From the NCBI RefSeq assembly GCF_022869785.1, contig NZ_CP094997.1:5084001-5148000 (forward strand): 64,000 nucleotides of DNA, written 5' to 3'. The notes beneath the pieces were generated by a model. The model worked only from the letters and a program-made list of their open reading frames with translations, ran no database searches and was not told the DNA's origin. The position numbers and the translations under genes are program-made. This DNA comes from Dyadobacter chenwenxiniae. Its GTDB lineage: Bacteria > Bacteroidota > Bacteroidia > Cytophagales > Spirosomataceae. Of the stretch, positions 24,103-32,380 are shown one piece after another (position 1 is the stretch's first letter; every line of letters starts with the position of its first letter).

Positions 24103-25023
24103 ATGCGAATGAAAGGTAAAAAAGTATTAATAACTGGGGGAACAGGATTAATTGGCAAAAGGCTTACCCAATTGCTGCTTGAAAAAGACTACCAAGTGGC
24201 ATATTTGAGCCGTAAAAAGACAAGCATCCCGTCGGTTCAGGTTTTTGAATGGAATGTTGATAAAGGATATATAGAAGACGGCGCGCTGGAAAACACGGAT
24301 TACCTGATCCATCTTGCAGGCGCGGGCGTCGCGGATGAACGCTGGACGGAAGAGCGCAAAAAACTGATTATTTCTAGTCGCACAGAAACGGCGAAGCTGA
24401 TCCACAAAAAGCTAACAGAAAAACACATTCGGCCCGCTGCATTTGTATCTTCTTCGGGAAGCAGTTATTACGGAGAAGACACGGGCGATATTCGCAACAC
24501 CGAAAGTTCGCCGCCGAACAGTGATTTTTTATCGCAAGTGACAGTTGTTTGGGAAAAAGCGGCAAACGACATGGCAGCACTGGGCATAAGGACTGTAAAA
24601 CTGCGAACGGGAATCGTTTTGAGTAACGAAGGCGGCGCGATCCCGAGAATGGCCGCTCCGGCAAAATTAGGCTTCGGCGCTCCGCTAGGTTCTGGTAAGC
24701 AATGGGTTTCCTGGATTCACATCGATGACCTTTGCCGAATGTATATCGAAGCAATGGAGAATGAATCGTGGGAAGGCGCTTACAATGCTGTTGCGGCTCA
24801 GCCGGTGACGAACGAGGAACTTACCAAGCAAATCTGCATTACATTGGGAAAGCCGCAATGGTTGCCTAATGTCCCTGCTTTCGGTTTAAAGCTGGCTTTC
24901 GGAGAAATGGCTAGCGTCGTGCTCGGAAGCAGCTATCTCATCAACGAACGAATCGCAAAGGAAACCAACTTTCAATATTATTACGAAGAGCTCGATAAGG
25001 CACTAGTGGAAATACTTTTATGA
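24103..25023 (+). CDS. TIGR01777 family NAD-dependent epimerase/oxidoreductase
   Basis: 306 aa extended SDR of the YfcH/TIGR01777 type. The Rossmann motif GGTGLIG lies at residues 12-18. SSGSSYYGEDTGD carries the conserved Tyr region, and the C-terminal DUF1731-like part has LPNVPAFGLKLAFGEMASVVLGS. Cofactor NAD(P) is expected; the substrate is unknown for the whole family. An alternative ATG two codons downstream is possible. Followed by an inverted repeat at 25024-25114 and the convergent M61 gene. Confidence 0.9.
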   Translation: MRMKGKKVLITGGTGLIGKRLTQLLLEKDYQVAYLSRKKTSIPSVQVFEWNVDKGYIEDGALENTDYLIHLAGAGVADERWTEERKKLIISSRTETAKLIHKKLTEKHIRPAAFVSSSGSSYYGEDTGDIRNTESSPPNSDFLSQVTVVWEKAANDMAALGIRTVKLRTGIVLSNEGGAIPRMAAPAKLGFGAPLGSGKQWVSWIHIDDLCRMYIEAMENESWEGAYNAVAAQPVTNEELTKQICITLGKPQWLPNVPAFGLKLAFGEMASVVLGSSYLINERIAKETNFQYYYEELDKALVEILL

Positions 25024-25114
25024 TTTCGGCAGTCGGCTTTCAGCTGTCGGCTGTCGGCTGTCAGCTGTCGGCATACACGGATGCATTTCGAAAGCCGATG
25101 GCCGACTGCCGAAA
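25024..25114. repeat. CGGCTGTC-rich inverted repeat between convergent genes
   Basis: Arms TTTCGGCAGTCGGC (25024-25037) and GCCGACTGCCGAAA (25101-25114) are exact complements. Between them CAGCTGTCGG and CGGCTGTC units repeat several times. It starts right after the epimerase stop and ends just before the M61 stop, so it may serve as a two-way terminator as well as a mobile REP-like repeat. Confidence 0.65.
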
Positions 25115-25123
25115 GCTGCCCCC

Positions 25124-26602
25124 CTACTCTTCCTCTTCCTTCTCTTCCTCCGTCAAAACCTGTACTGTTCCGAGCCATTTATCCCTTTGTAATTTGGCTT
25201 TGAAATTATCCATGACATTCAATTGAATGTTCCCATTACTGAACGTCGACATCTGCAGCCCGACAAAGGCAAGCGCCTCGTTTAATTTATTTTCCAGCGG
25301 TGTACTAGAGAAAATACAGTCATTCCAATACCATTCGAGCGATTCTCCGGCCACCTCTTCTACGATATCGATGTAATCCTGTAATGTATAACCAATAAAA
25401 GGCTTACCAAACCGCGTCCAAAGCAACTGCATAACAGTATCCAGTGATTGTGTATGGTCCGTGTTTTTTCTTAAATAAAGGTCCAGGATAAGCGCCACCA
25501 ATGCGCCTTTGTGATATACGGATACTTTTCTGTTCGGAATCCCTTTTTCATAACCGTCCAGCCAAAGGTCAAAAGACGAATCTGTCAGCGAATGGGTAGC
25601 GTGCGAGCTGTTCTCGAAATGCCTTTTCATGTAAACCTGCAATTCCTTGATGTAGATTTCTTCTGTAAAAACACCAGCGCGTTTCAGGAAGATATCTCCG
25701 TAGTAAGTGGTGCAGCCTTCCGCCACGAAACATGTGCGGAAATAGTTTTCTTTGGTAAAATCATACGGCAACAACTCAGCAGGTCGGATGCGTATAATGT
25801 TCCACGCGTGAAACAATTCATGCGAGCTCACGCCCAGCAGATCTGAATAAAGCCCTTCGCCCTCATCATCCGGCCCGAGCACGATCATTGTGGAATTGCG
25901 GTGTTCAACTCCGTGGTAGAATGCAGTAGGCAGGATTAAATTAAGAAAATGGTAATCTTGTTCGGGGAACTCGCCCATGGTTGCGATCTGCTCTCGGGAA
26001 AAACGACGGAAATCGCGCTTAATGCGGTGCCAGTTGGGCTGCAAGTTACCGTGCATCCATATCTTAAATTTTACCCCACGAACCTCGTAGTGCCGTTCCT
26101 GCAATGTTTTCGAAGCCAGCAACGGGCTATCGACCAATTGATAAAAGTCGTTTGCCTTTAAAACATTTCCCTTCGCCGGAAGCCCGCAGGCGATCTGGTA
26201 ACCCTCCGGTAATTCGAGCTCAACAGTGTATGCTTCATCGATGCGCCCCTCGGTATACATGCAGAAATTGATGAAATTGAGATACCACAATTCCTCGTCT
26301 ACGTAACTGCTGCCTGCATTTTGGATGACTGCGTAGAATGTATAGCGGATCTTGATTTCTTTTTCTCCTGCCGTTGCAACCTGCCAGCGGTCTTTCGTTA
26401 CTTTATGAATGTGGAGTTTCTGATCGGTCGTGGAGATCGCTTCAATAAATTGAATATTTTTGGCGAAATTTTGTATTTCATATCGTCCGGGCCTCCACGC
26501 AGGCAACTGAATTTCGATAAACTCTGCATCAATTTCAGGTATAGTGTAAGTAATGTTGATTAAACGAGACTGCGGATCAGATACGTAAATATTATAATGC
26601 AT
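25124..26602 (-). CDS. M61 family metallopeptidase
   Basis: 492 aa. The zinc motif HELFHAWN (in GVSSHELFHAWNIIRIRP) and an N-terminal beta domain (PAWRPGRYEIQNFAKNIQ) define the glycyl aminopeptidase family. There is no signal peptide, so a cytoplasmic location is likely. The protein is shorter than common M61 members because a C-terminal PDZ domain is not evident. It ends in an acidic low-complexity tail (EEEKEEEE) encoded by a CTTCCT-type repeat, which could be a recent frame extension. Confidence 0.88.
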   Translation of the reverse strand: MHYNIYVSDPQSRLINITYTIPEIDAEFIEIQLPAWRPGRYEIQNFAKNIQFIEAISTTDQKLHIHKVTKDRWQVATAGEKEIKIRYTFYAVIQNAGSSYVDEELWYLNFINFCMYTEGRIDEAYTVELELPEGYQIACGLPAKGNVLKANDFYQLVDSPLLASKTLQERHYEVRGVKFKIWMHGNLQPNWHRIKRDFRRFSREQIATMGEFPEQDYHFLNLILPTAFYHGVEHRNSTMIVLGPDDEGEGLYSDLLGVSSHELFHAWNIIRIRPAELLPYDFTKENYFRTCFVAEGCTTYYGDIFLKRAGVFTEEIYIKELQVYMKRHFENSSHATHSLTDSSFDLWLDGYEKGIPNRKVSVYHKGALVALILDLYLRKNTDHTQSLDTVMQLLWTRFGKPFIGYTLQDYIDIVEEVAGESLEWYWNDCIFSSTPLENKLNEALAFVGLQMSTFSNGNIQLNVMDNFKAKLQRDKWLGTVQVLTEEEKEEEE

Positions 26603-26710
26603 AGAGAATGAAAGGTAATTTGAGGAGTGGGTAGCACTAATTCAGGTGTAAACCAAAATTTGGAATTTCTACGTTACCAGTTACAATAATATAAAATAAA
26701 CGATTTTAAG

Positions 26711-27358
26711 ATGAAAAGTAAAATCCTCCTGTTATGCTCGGTCGTGTTTGGTATTTTAATCAGTCCGGCATTAATGGCGCAAGATGATGAATATTACCGC
26801 CCCGACTCGCTGCGGAAAGAGAAACCCGAAGAAGTGGAAAGGCCTCCTGTTGAACAAAGAGAAGTGGTTGAGAAAAAACCATTGGCTGAATTTAAAGACC
26901 GTCCGTTTGTTGACAGATTAAGGCTGGGAGGCAGCTTTGGGCTAAGCCTGGGAACGGTTACCAACATTAACCTTTCTCCCATGGCCGGTTACGAACTTAC
27001 CGAAAAGCTGGTTGGCGGTGTGGGTGTGACGGGAATGTATTTCAGATACAAGTATTATGATATAAACACGCTTTATTATGGAGGCCGAGCATTCCTGATG
27101 TATTCGGTGGTTCCTGTGGTCAATATAATTGCCGAAGCAGAAGTGCTGAATGTTGAAGGATCTTACCAAAAGCGACAGTGGTTGACCTCGCCGCTTGTCG
27201 GAGCGGCCTACTCACAGCCAACGGGCGGTCGATTTATTAAAGCTGTACATTTCACAGCTTTATTTAACTTGAATTACAACAATCAGATCGATAAATACAG
27301 CGGCCAAAACCTTTCGCCGTACGGAAGCCCCTTCGTTTTCCGGGTAACATTTCTTTAA
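26711..27358 (+). CDS. predicted outer-membrane beta-barrel protein
   Basis: 215 aa. The signal peptide (1-23, ending LMAQ) is followed by a charged segment rich in Glu, Lys and Pro (26-62), then alternating beta strands of a small barrel ending in the aromatic residue Phe before Leu (FRVTFL). No specific family recognised. Likely an eight-stranded outer-membrane barrel. Monocistronic, closed by the terminator at 27386-27409. Confidence 0.75.
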   Translation: MKSKILLLCSVVFGILISPALMAQDDEYYRPDSLRKEKPEEVERPPVEQREVVEKKPLAEFKDRPFVDRLRLGGSFGLSLGTVTNINLSPMAGYELTEKLVGGVGVTGMYFRYKYYDINTLYYGGRAFLMYSVVPVVNIIAEAEVLNVEGSYQKRQWLTSPLVGAAYSQPTGGRFIKAVHFTALFNLNYNNQIDKYSGQNLSPYGSPFVFRVTFL

Positions 27359-27385
27359 GGATTCTGAATTATACCATATATAATG

Positions 27386-27409
27386 AACCACTGTGTCACC
27401 GCAGTGGTT
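27386..27409 (+). terminator. intrinsic terminator of the barrel gene
   Basis: Arms AACCACTG (27386-27393) and CAGTGGTT (27402-27409) pair exactly and are followed by TGATTTTTT. Confidence 0.75.
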
Positions 27410-27470
27410 TGATTTTTTACCACCAATAGGAAAGCCTGCTTAATGCGGCTCTACATTAACAAATTGTATT

Positions 27471-28103
27471 ATGGAAAACCCCGTTCTGATTTTCGGTGCC
27501 GGCGACCTGGGCGTTCAGGCATTGGATATATTTAAAAGGAATAATGTGCTCGTTTATGGCCTTCTGGATGATCATAAGGAGCTGCATGGCAAAGAATTTG
27601 GTGACGTGAGTGTGTTGGGAAATACAGACGATGCCGGTTTTCTAAGCATATTGGGCAGTAAATGTGAAGCATTTGTTGCCATCGGAGAACGTTCGGTACG
27701 CGAACGATTGGTAGAAACATTGACAGACGAGTACAAAACAATGCCCATTAACGCGATCCACGACAGCGCATTGATCTCGGAAATGGCAACCATAGGTCAC
27801 GGGAATCTGGTTGGCGCACGCGTCACGGTGGGAGCGAAGTCTAAAATCGGGCACCATTGCCTGGTGCAAACAAGTGCCGTGGTGGATACATGGGTGCAAA
27901 TTGGTGATTATGTGACGATTGGCGCAGGAGCAATTATTAATGACCGTGCTAAAATCGGAGATGGCGTATTCATCGGATCAGGTGCAATTATCGTGGCTGG
28001 AATTGAAATTGGCAAGAATGCGCGGATTGGCGCGGGCTCGGTTGTGGTTGAGAATGTGCCTGCTAAGGCCACGTATTTCGGCAATCCGGCACGTAAGGTC
28101 TGA
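27471..28103 (+). CDS. NeuD/PglD-like sugar O-acyltransferase
   Basis: 210 aa. An N-terminal nucleotide-sugar-binding half with GAGDLGVQALDI is followed by left-handed beta-helix hexapeptide repeats (IGHGNLVGARVTVGAKSKIG, IGDYVTIGAGAIIN, IGDGVFIGSGAIIVAGIEIG). This is the PglD/NeuD arrangement of acetyltransferases acting on amino sugars of surface glycans. No glycan cluster flanks it, so its substrate is open. Alternative: a serine-acetyltransferase-like enzyme of cell-envelope metabolism. Confidence 0.85.
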   Translation: MENPVLIFGAGDLGVQALDIFKRNNVLVYGLLDDHKELHGKEFGDVSVLGNTDDAGFLSILGSKCEAFVAIGERSVRERLVETLTDEYKTMPINAIHDSALISEMATIGHGNLVGARVTVGAKSKIGHHCLVQTSAVVDTWVQIGDYVTIGAGAIINDRAKIGDGVFIGSGAIIVAGIEIGKNARIGAGSVVVENVPAKATYFGNPARKV

Positions 28104-28149
28104 GGTCAATAAAATTCCCCCATAGTTTTTTTATTAAATCGAAAGACAT

Positions 28150-28157
28150 TACCTTTG
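28150..28157 (+). promoter_or_regulatory. TAnnTTTG promoter box for the DUF177-rpmF-plsX cluster
   Basis: TACCTTTG is an exact match to the Bacteroidota -7 consensus. Transcription would start near 28164, so the TTG at 28166 would be almost leaderless, whereas GTG at 28178 would have a leader of about 14 nt. Confidence 0.6.
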
Positions 28158-28177
28158 CAGTCCTTTTGACAGAAAAA

Positions 28178-28729
28178 GTGAAAGAGCTAAGTAAATACAA
28201 CATAGACATTTACGGTTTGGAAGACAAACAGTATGCCTATGAAATGGAGTCGGGAGATGCATTTTTCCAGGAACTGGATCAGGATCTGATTGAGTTTGGC
28301 CATTTCAAATCGCATGTTGTGCTGAAAAAATCTGCTACAATGATCCAGCTGAATTTTCATACAGTTGGAAGTGTAACGCTGACCTGTGACAGGAGTCTGG
28401 AACCATTTGAGGAACCGATTGACTCCAACGAACGCATTATATTGAAGTTCGGCGATCACAATGAGGAGTTAACGGATGAGATAGAGATCATAGATCGCAA
28501 TACGACAAGGATTAACGTAGCCCGTTATCTTTTTGATTTTGTAGCGCTCTCTCTTCCATTTAAAAAGATTCATCCGGATTTGAGGGGTGAGGAAGAAGAG
28601 ATTGATCCATTGGATGAGGCGGACGGAATTTTGGTATATTCATCAGAAATCGCTGAAAGTGACGAGAAGGAAGAAGACGAAAAAATTGACCCACGCTGGG
28701 AAGCATTGAAAAAGCTGAAGGGCGAATAA
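28178..28729 (+). CDS. DUF177 (YceD-like) domain protein
   Basis: 183 aa. YceD/DUF177 proteins are encoded next to rpmF across bacteria and are linked to rRNA or lipid-gene expression; the molecular role is unknown. The conserved core is the LTCDRSLEPFEEPI region (about 72-85), with only one Cys of the motif kept. No ATG is suitable: the frame opens at TTG 28166 and GTG 28178 gives the family-like N terminus KELSKYNIDIYGLE. I chose GTG on promoter spacing. The C terminus is strongly acidic. First gene of the rpmF-plsX-fabH cluster. Confidence 0.82.
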   Translation: MKELSKYNIDIYGLEDKQYAYEMESGDAFFQELDQDLIEFGHFKSHVVLKKSATMIQLNFHTVGSVTLTCDRSLEPFEEPIDSNERIILKFGDHNEELTDEIEIIDRNTTRINVARYLFDFVALSLPFKKIHPDLRGEEEEIDPLDEADGILVYSSEIAESDEKEEDEKIDPRWEALKKLKGE

Positions 28730-28779
28730 CAATACCCGCCGCCCCAATTCATCGGAAACGGCCAATGACCGGCCAGTGA

Positions 28780-28846
28780 CCGTCGGTTTAAACCGACGGA
28801 AAAGAGCGGCAAAAGAAAAACAATTCCCGTCGGTTTAGGCCAACGA
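28780..28846. repeat. pair of CCGTCGGTTT hairpins between DUF177 and rpmF
   Basis: 28780-28799 is a 20-nt perfect palindrome (CCGTCGGTTTAAACCGACGG). 28828-28846 is a second, imperfect copy. Related to the hairpin after dsbD at 5682-5706. Just before them GGCCAATGACC and GGCCAGTGACC form a direct repeat. Confidence 0.65.
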
Positions 28847-28885
28847 AAAAAAACAACAACAAATAAACATTAGAAATAAAGCATC

Positions 28886-29080
28886 ATGGCACATCCTAAG
28901 CGGAGACATTCCACAAGCCGTCGCGACTCGCGCAGAGCACATGATTTCCTAACAGGAAAACAATTGGGCACTGATTCTTCAACAGGAGAAATTCACCAGT
29001 TCCACCGTGCACACGTTCACGAAGGTAACCTGGTCTACAGAGGTAAAGTTGTAGTTGAAAACTATTCCAAAACGGTTTAG
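28886..29080 (+). CDS. rpmF: 50S ribosomal protein L32
   Basis: 64 aa, full length. The N terminus MAHPKRRHSTSRRDSRRAHD is diagnostic of L32. The usual zinc-binding Cys residues are absent, so this is a Cys-free form as found in many Bacteroidota. It is part of the large ribosomal subunit near the peptidyl-transferase side. Followed by its own terminator at 29101-29141. Confidence 0.95.
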   Translation: MAHPKRRHSTSRRDSRRAHDFLTGKQLGTDSSTGEIHQFHRAHVHEGNLVYRGKVVVENYSKTV

Positions 29081-29100
29081 ATTCAGTCGATGAGTATATT

Positions 29101-29141
29101 AATTTCGCAGCAGCCGTATAAAAGTTGTTGCGAAATTCTTT
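29101..29141 (+). terminator. intrinsic terminator after rpmF
   Basis: Arms AATTTCGCAGCA (29101-29112) and TGTTGCGAAATT (29126-29137) pair with one G-U, followed by CTTTTTT. It separates rpmF from plsX, so plsX probably also has its own promoter. Confidence 0.75.
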
Positions 29142-29212
29142 TTTACTACGGCACATCTGCTAAATTTACACCTTCGATTTCTAACTTATTAGTCTAAAAT
29201 AACAGCGTGTAA

Positions 29213-30151
29213 ATGAAAATTGCGGTAGATGCTATGGGGGGAGATTTGGCTCCACAGGCAATTGTTGAAGGGGTTATTCAGGCCGCTTCTGAACTACCAT
29301 CCGAGGCGAGAATCGTTTTAATTGGCCGTGAAACTGCGATTTGGGACATTTTTAACCAAAATAATTTCACTCCTACTAATGTTGACGTCGTTCACGCAGA
29401 AGATGTTATTGAGATGGGGGAACATCCAACCAAAGCCCTCTCTCAAAAACCCAATTCGAGCATCGGCATCGGCTTTAAGCTTCTGAAGGAAAAAGAAGTT
29501 GACATTTTCTGTAGTGCCGGTAACACCGGGGCTATGCACGTAGGAGCGCTTTTTAGCATTAAAGCGATCGAAGGAATTATAAGACCAGCTATTGCAGGAT
29601 TTGTGCCACAAGTTGACGGCAGCTATTCAATTATGCTGGATATCGGTGCTAATGCCGATTGCAAGCCAGAAGTGCTTGCTCAATTTGGAGAAATAGGCTC
29701 TATTTTTGCCCAATATACTTTTCAGATAGATAAGCCGCGGGTTGCCCTGATGAACATTGGGGAAGAAGAACAAAAAGGTTCTCTCACAACCCAGGCCACT
29801 TATCCCCTACTCAAACAAAACAAGCGAATCAATTTTATAGGAAATATTGAGGGTAAAGATCTCTTTACCAATAAAGCTGATGTTATTGTAACTGACGGCT
29901 TTACAGGCAATGTTTTATTTAAATTGGGCGAATCATTCTATGAAATTTCCAAGCAGCGGGGTTTCAGCGATGGGTTCGTAGACCAAACAAATTACGAATC
30001 CATTGGCGGAAGCTCGATCATTGGCGTGAATGGCAATGTAATGATCGCTCATGGAATATCATCGCCAATCGCCATAAAAAACATGATCGGCTGGGCTTAT
30101 AAACAGGTTAAGTCGAAAGCATATTTGCATATTGCGCAGGCATTGAATTGA
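29213..30151 (+). CDS. plsX: phosphate acyltransferase PlsX
   Basis: 312 aa, near the family length. It converts acyl-ACP to acyl-phosphate, the first step of glycerophospholipid synthesis in the PlsX/PlsY route, as a peripheral membrane enzyme. The N terminus KIAVDAMGGDLAPQAIVEG and the SAGNTGAM and VTDGFTGNV motifs are diagnostic. Lies 88 nt before fabH in the conserved rpmF-plsX-fabH order. Confidence 0.95.
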   Translation: MKIAVDAMGGDLAPQAIVEGVIQAASELPSEARIVLIGRETAIWDIFNQNNFTPTNVDVVHAEDVIEMGEHPTKALSQKPNSSIGIGFKLLKEKEVDIFCSAGNTGAMHVGALFSIKAIEGIIRPAIAGFVPQVDGSYSIMLDIGANADCKPEVLAQFGEIGSIFAQYTFQIDKPRVALMNIGEEEQKGSLTTQATYPLLKQNKRINFIGNIEGKDLFTNKADVIVTDGFTGNVLFKLGESFYEISKQRGFSDGFVDQTNYESIGGSSIIGVNGNVMIAHGISSPIAIKNMIGWAYKQVKSKAYLHIAQALN

Positions 30152-30239
30152 TTTCCAATTGCTGATAACCACGAAATGAATAAACTGATTCTTTCCTTTT
30201 TACAAAAACCTATTCGGATTTTGAATAGTTAAATTTATC

Positions 30240-31235
30240 ATGATCCACATAAGAGCCTCTATAACAGGAATACAAGGGTATGTGCCTGATTATATTTTGA
30301 CAAATGCCGAGCTTGAAACAATGGTTGCGACAAATGACGAGTGGATCGTTAGCCGCACCGGCATCAAAGAAAGGCATATCCTCAAAGGCGAAGGTTTAGG
30401 AAGTTCTCATATGGGTGCCGAAGCTGTGAAAGGATTGCTTGCCAAAACAAACACCCTTCCCAGCGAAATTGACCTGCTGATCTGCGCTACCACAACCCCC
30501 GACTTTATTTTTCCATGTACAGCCAATCTCATTTGTGACATGGTGGGAATTAAAAACGTGGGAAGTTTTGACATTCAGGCAGCTTGTTCAGGTTTTGTTT
30601 ATGCGCTTACCCTGGGTTCTCAGTTTATTGAGACAGGAAAATATAAAAAGATCGTCATCGTAGGCGCCGATAAAATGTCTGCGATTGTTGACTATACGGA
30701 TCGTAAAACTTGTATTCTTTTTGGAGACGGAGCGGGTGCTGTTTTGCTGGAACCTGACACAGAAGGAAACGGGATCATTGATTCCATCATAAAATCAGAC
30801 GGCGCGGGTTACCCTTACCTGAACCAAAAAGCAGGAGGAAGCCGCTATCCGCCCACGCATGAAACCATTGATGCCCGTTTGCATCACGTATATCAGGATG
30901 GTGCTCAGGTATTTAAGTTTGCTGTGACCAATATGGCCGATATTTCGGCCGAGATCATGGAAAAGAATGGCCTCAGCGGTGATGACGTGACATGGCTTGT
31001 GCCGCATCAGGCAAACAGAAGAATTATAGAAGCAACGGCGAACCGCATGGGTGTGGGAATGGATAAGGTGATGGTTAACATCCAGAAATATGGAAACACA
31101 ACCTCCGCAACCATTCCGCTATGTCTTTGGGATTATGAATCACAATTGAAAAAAGGTGATAATCTTGTCCTGGCAGCCTTTGGAGGCGGATTTACGTGGG
31201 GTTCCATTTATTTGAAATGGGCCTACGGCGAATAA
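30240..31235 (+). CDS. fabH: beta-ketoacyl-ACP synthase III
   Basis: 331 aa. It condenses acetyl-CoA (or branched starters) with malonyl-ACP to start fatty-acid synthesis. The catalytic Cys is in QAACSGFVYAL (about 114-118), the His in WLVPHQANRRI (about 256) and the Asn in YGNTTSATIP (about 286). N-terminal WIVSRTGIKERHI is the CoA-binding Trp/Arg region. Branched-chain starters would fit Bacteroidota lipids but cannot be read from sequence. Confidence 0.95.
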   Translation: MIHIRASITGIQGYVPDYILTNAELETMVATNDEWIVSRTGIKERHILKGEGLGSSHMGAEAVKGLLAKTNTLPSEIDLLICATTTPDFIFPCTANLICDMVGIKNVGSFDIQAACSGFVYALTLGSQFIETGKYKKIVIVGADKMSAIVDYTDRKTCILFGDGAGAVLLEPDTEGNGIIDSIIKSDGAGYPYLNQKAGGSRYPPTHETIDARLHHVYQDGAQVFKFAVTNMADISAEIMEKNGLSGDDVTWLVPHQANRRIIEATANRMGVGMDKVMVNIQKYGNTTSATIPLCLWDYESQLKKGDNLVLAAFGGGFTWGSIYLKWAYGE

Positions 31236-31261
31236 ATATCAATACTAATTTTTGAATTAAA

Positions 31262-31828
31262 ATGGCAACTACCGCAGATTTGCGTAACGGATTAGTGATC
31301 AACTTTAATCACGATCTATTTCAAGTAATTGAATTTCAGCATGTAAAACCTGGAAAAGGCAATGCATTCGTTCGTACTAAGCTGAAAAGCCTTACTTCCG
31401 GCAAAGTTTTGGACAATACATTCTCCTCCGGCGCAGGCATTATACCGGTTCGTGTGGAGAGACATAAATTTCAATTTCTTTACAAAGATGAAATGGGTTT
31501 CAATTTCATGAATGCGGAGACATTCGACCAGGTTTCAATCGATGAAAAGCTGATTACCAATGCTGATCTGATGAAGGAAGGCCAGGAAGTTGAAATTCTG
31601 ATCAACACAGAAACTGACGCTGCGCTTCTTTGCGAATTGCCTCCTTTCGTTGAGCTAACCGTAACATATTCTGAGCCAGGACTGAAAGGCGATACAGCCA
31701 ACTCCCCCAAGAAAGCAATCGAGGTAGAAACCGGAGCGCGAATTATGGTTCCTTTGTTCATTGAAGAAGGCCAGAAGATCAAAGTCGACACACGCACCTA
31801 CGACTACGTAGAAAGAGTAAAATCATAG
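31262..31828 (+). CDS. efp: elongation factor P
   Basis: 188 aa with the KOW-like N domain and two OB domains. The modified-residue loop reads KPGKGNAFV with Lys in place (about 32-35). It rescues ribosomes stalled at polyproline. No epmA/epmB-type modification gene is in the window. It starts 26 nt after fabH and is followed 34 nt later by accB, so it is embedded in the lipid operon. Confidence 0.95.
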   Translation: MATTADLRNGLVINFNHDLFQVIEFQHVKPGKGNAFVRTKLKSLTSGKVLDNTFSSGAGIIPVRVERHKFQFLYKDEMGFNFMNAETFDQVSIDEKLITNADLMKEGQEVEILINTETDAALLCELPPFVELTVTYSEPGLKGDTANSPKKAIEVETGARIMVPLFIEEGQKIKVDTRTYDYVERVKS

Positions 31829-31862
31829 CTCAGCGATCATCCCACAGTTTAATCTTGACTAA

Positions 31863-32345
31863 ATGGAAACCAAAGAAATCCAAAAATTGATTGACTTCAT
31901 TGCCCAGTCGGGACTTGATGAAGTGAACATTGAAACAACCGATTTGAAAATAAAGGTGAAGCGTTACGGTTCTGCGCCAACAGCATCATTATCTTCATCA
32001 CAAGCGGCACCAGCTCCATCGTATGCGCCAGTTACGCCGACAACAGCTGTTACGCATTCAGCTCCTTCTGAGCCTACGGTTTCCTCAGAGCCAGCATCTT
32101 CCAATCTGATTACGATAAAATCGCCGATGATCGGCACATTCTACCGCGCTTCAAGCCCTGAAACGCCTGCCTTTGCTAACATTGGTGATGAGATCAAGCC
32201 AGGCAAAGTGGTTTGTGTGATCGAAGCGATGAAGCTTTTCAACGAAATTGAATCGGAAATCTCAGGAAAAATTGTAAAAATATTGGTTGAAAACGCCACT
32301 CCGGTAGAATTTGACCAGCCGTTGTTCCTGGTAGAGCCTGTTTAA
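31863..32345 (+). CDS. accB: acetyl-CoA carboxylase biotin carboxyl carrier protein
   Basis: 160 aa. A short N-terminal helical region (EIQKLIDFIAQSGLDEVNIE) is joined by an Ala/Pro/Ser-rich linker (38-78) to the biotinyl domain. The biotinylated Lys is in VIEAMKLFNE (about 126). It carries CO2 between AccC and the carboxyltransferase. Directly upstream of accC. Confidence 0.95.
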   Translation: METKEIQKLIDFIAQSGLDEVNIETTDLKIKVKRYGSAPTASLSSSQAAPAPSYAPVTPTTAVTHSAPSEPTVSSEPASSNLITIKSPMIGTFYRASSPETPAFANIGDEIKPGKVVCVIEAMKLFNEIESEISGKIVKILVENATPVEFDQPLFLVEPV

Positions 32346-32380
32346 GGCAATGGACGATCTATAAAACTTAATTGATTTTC

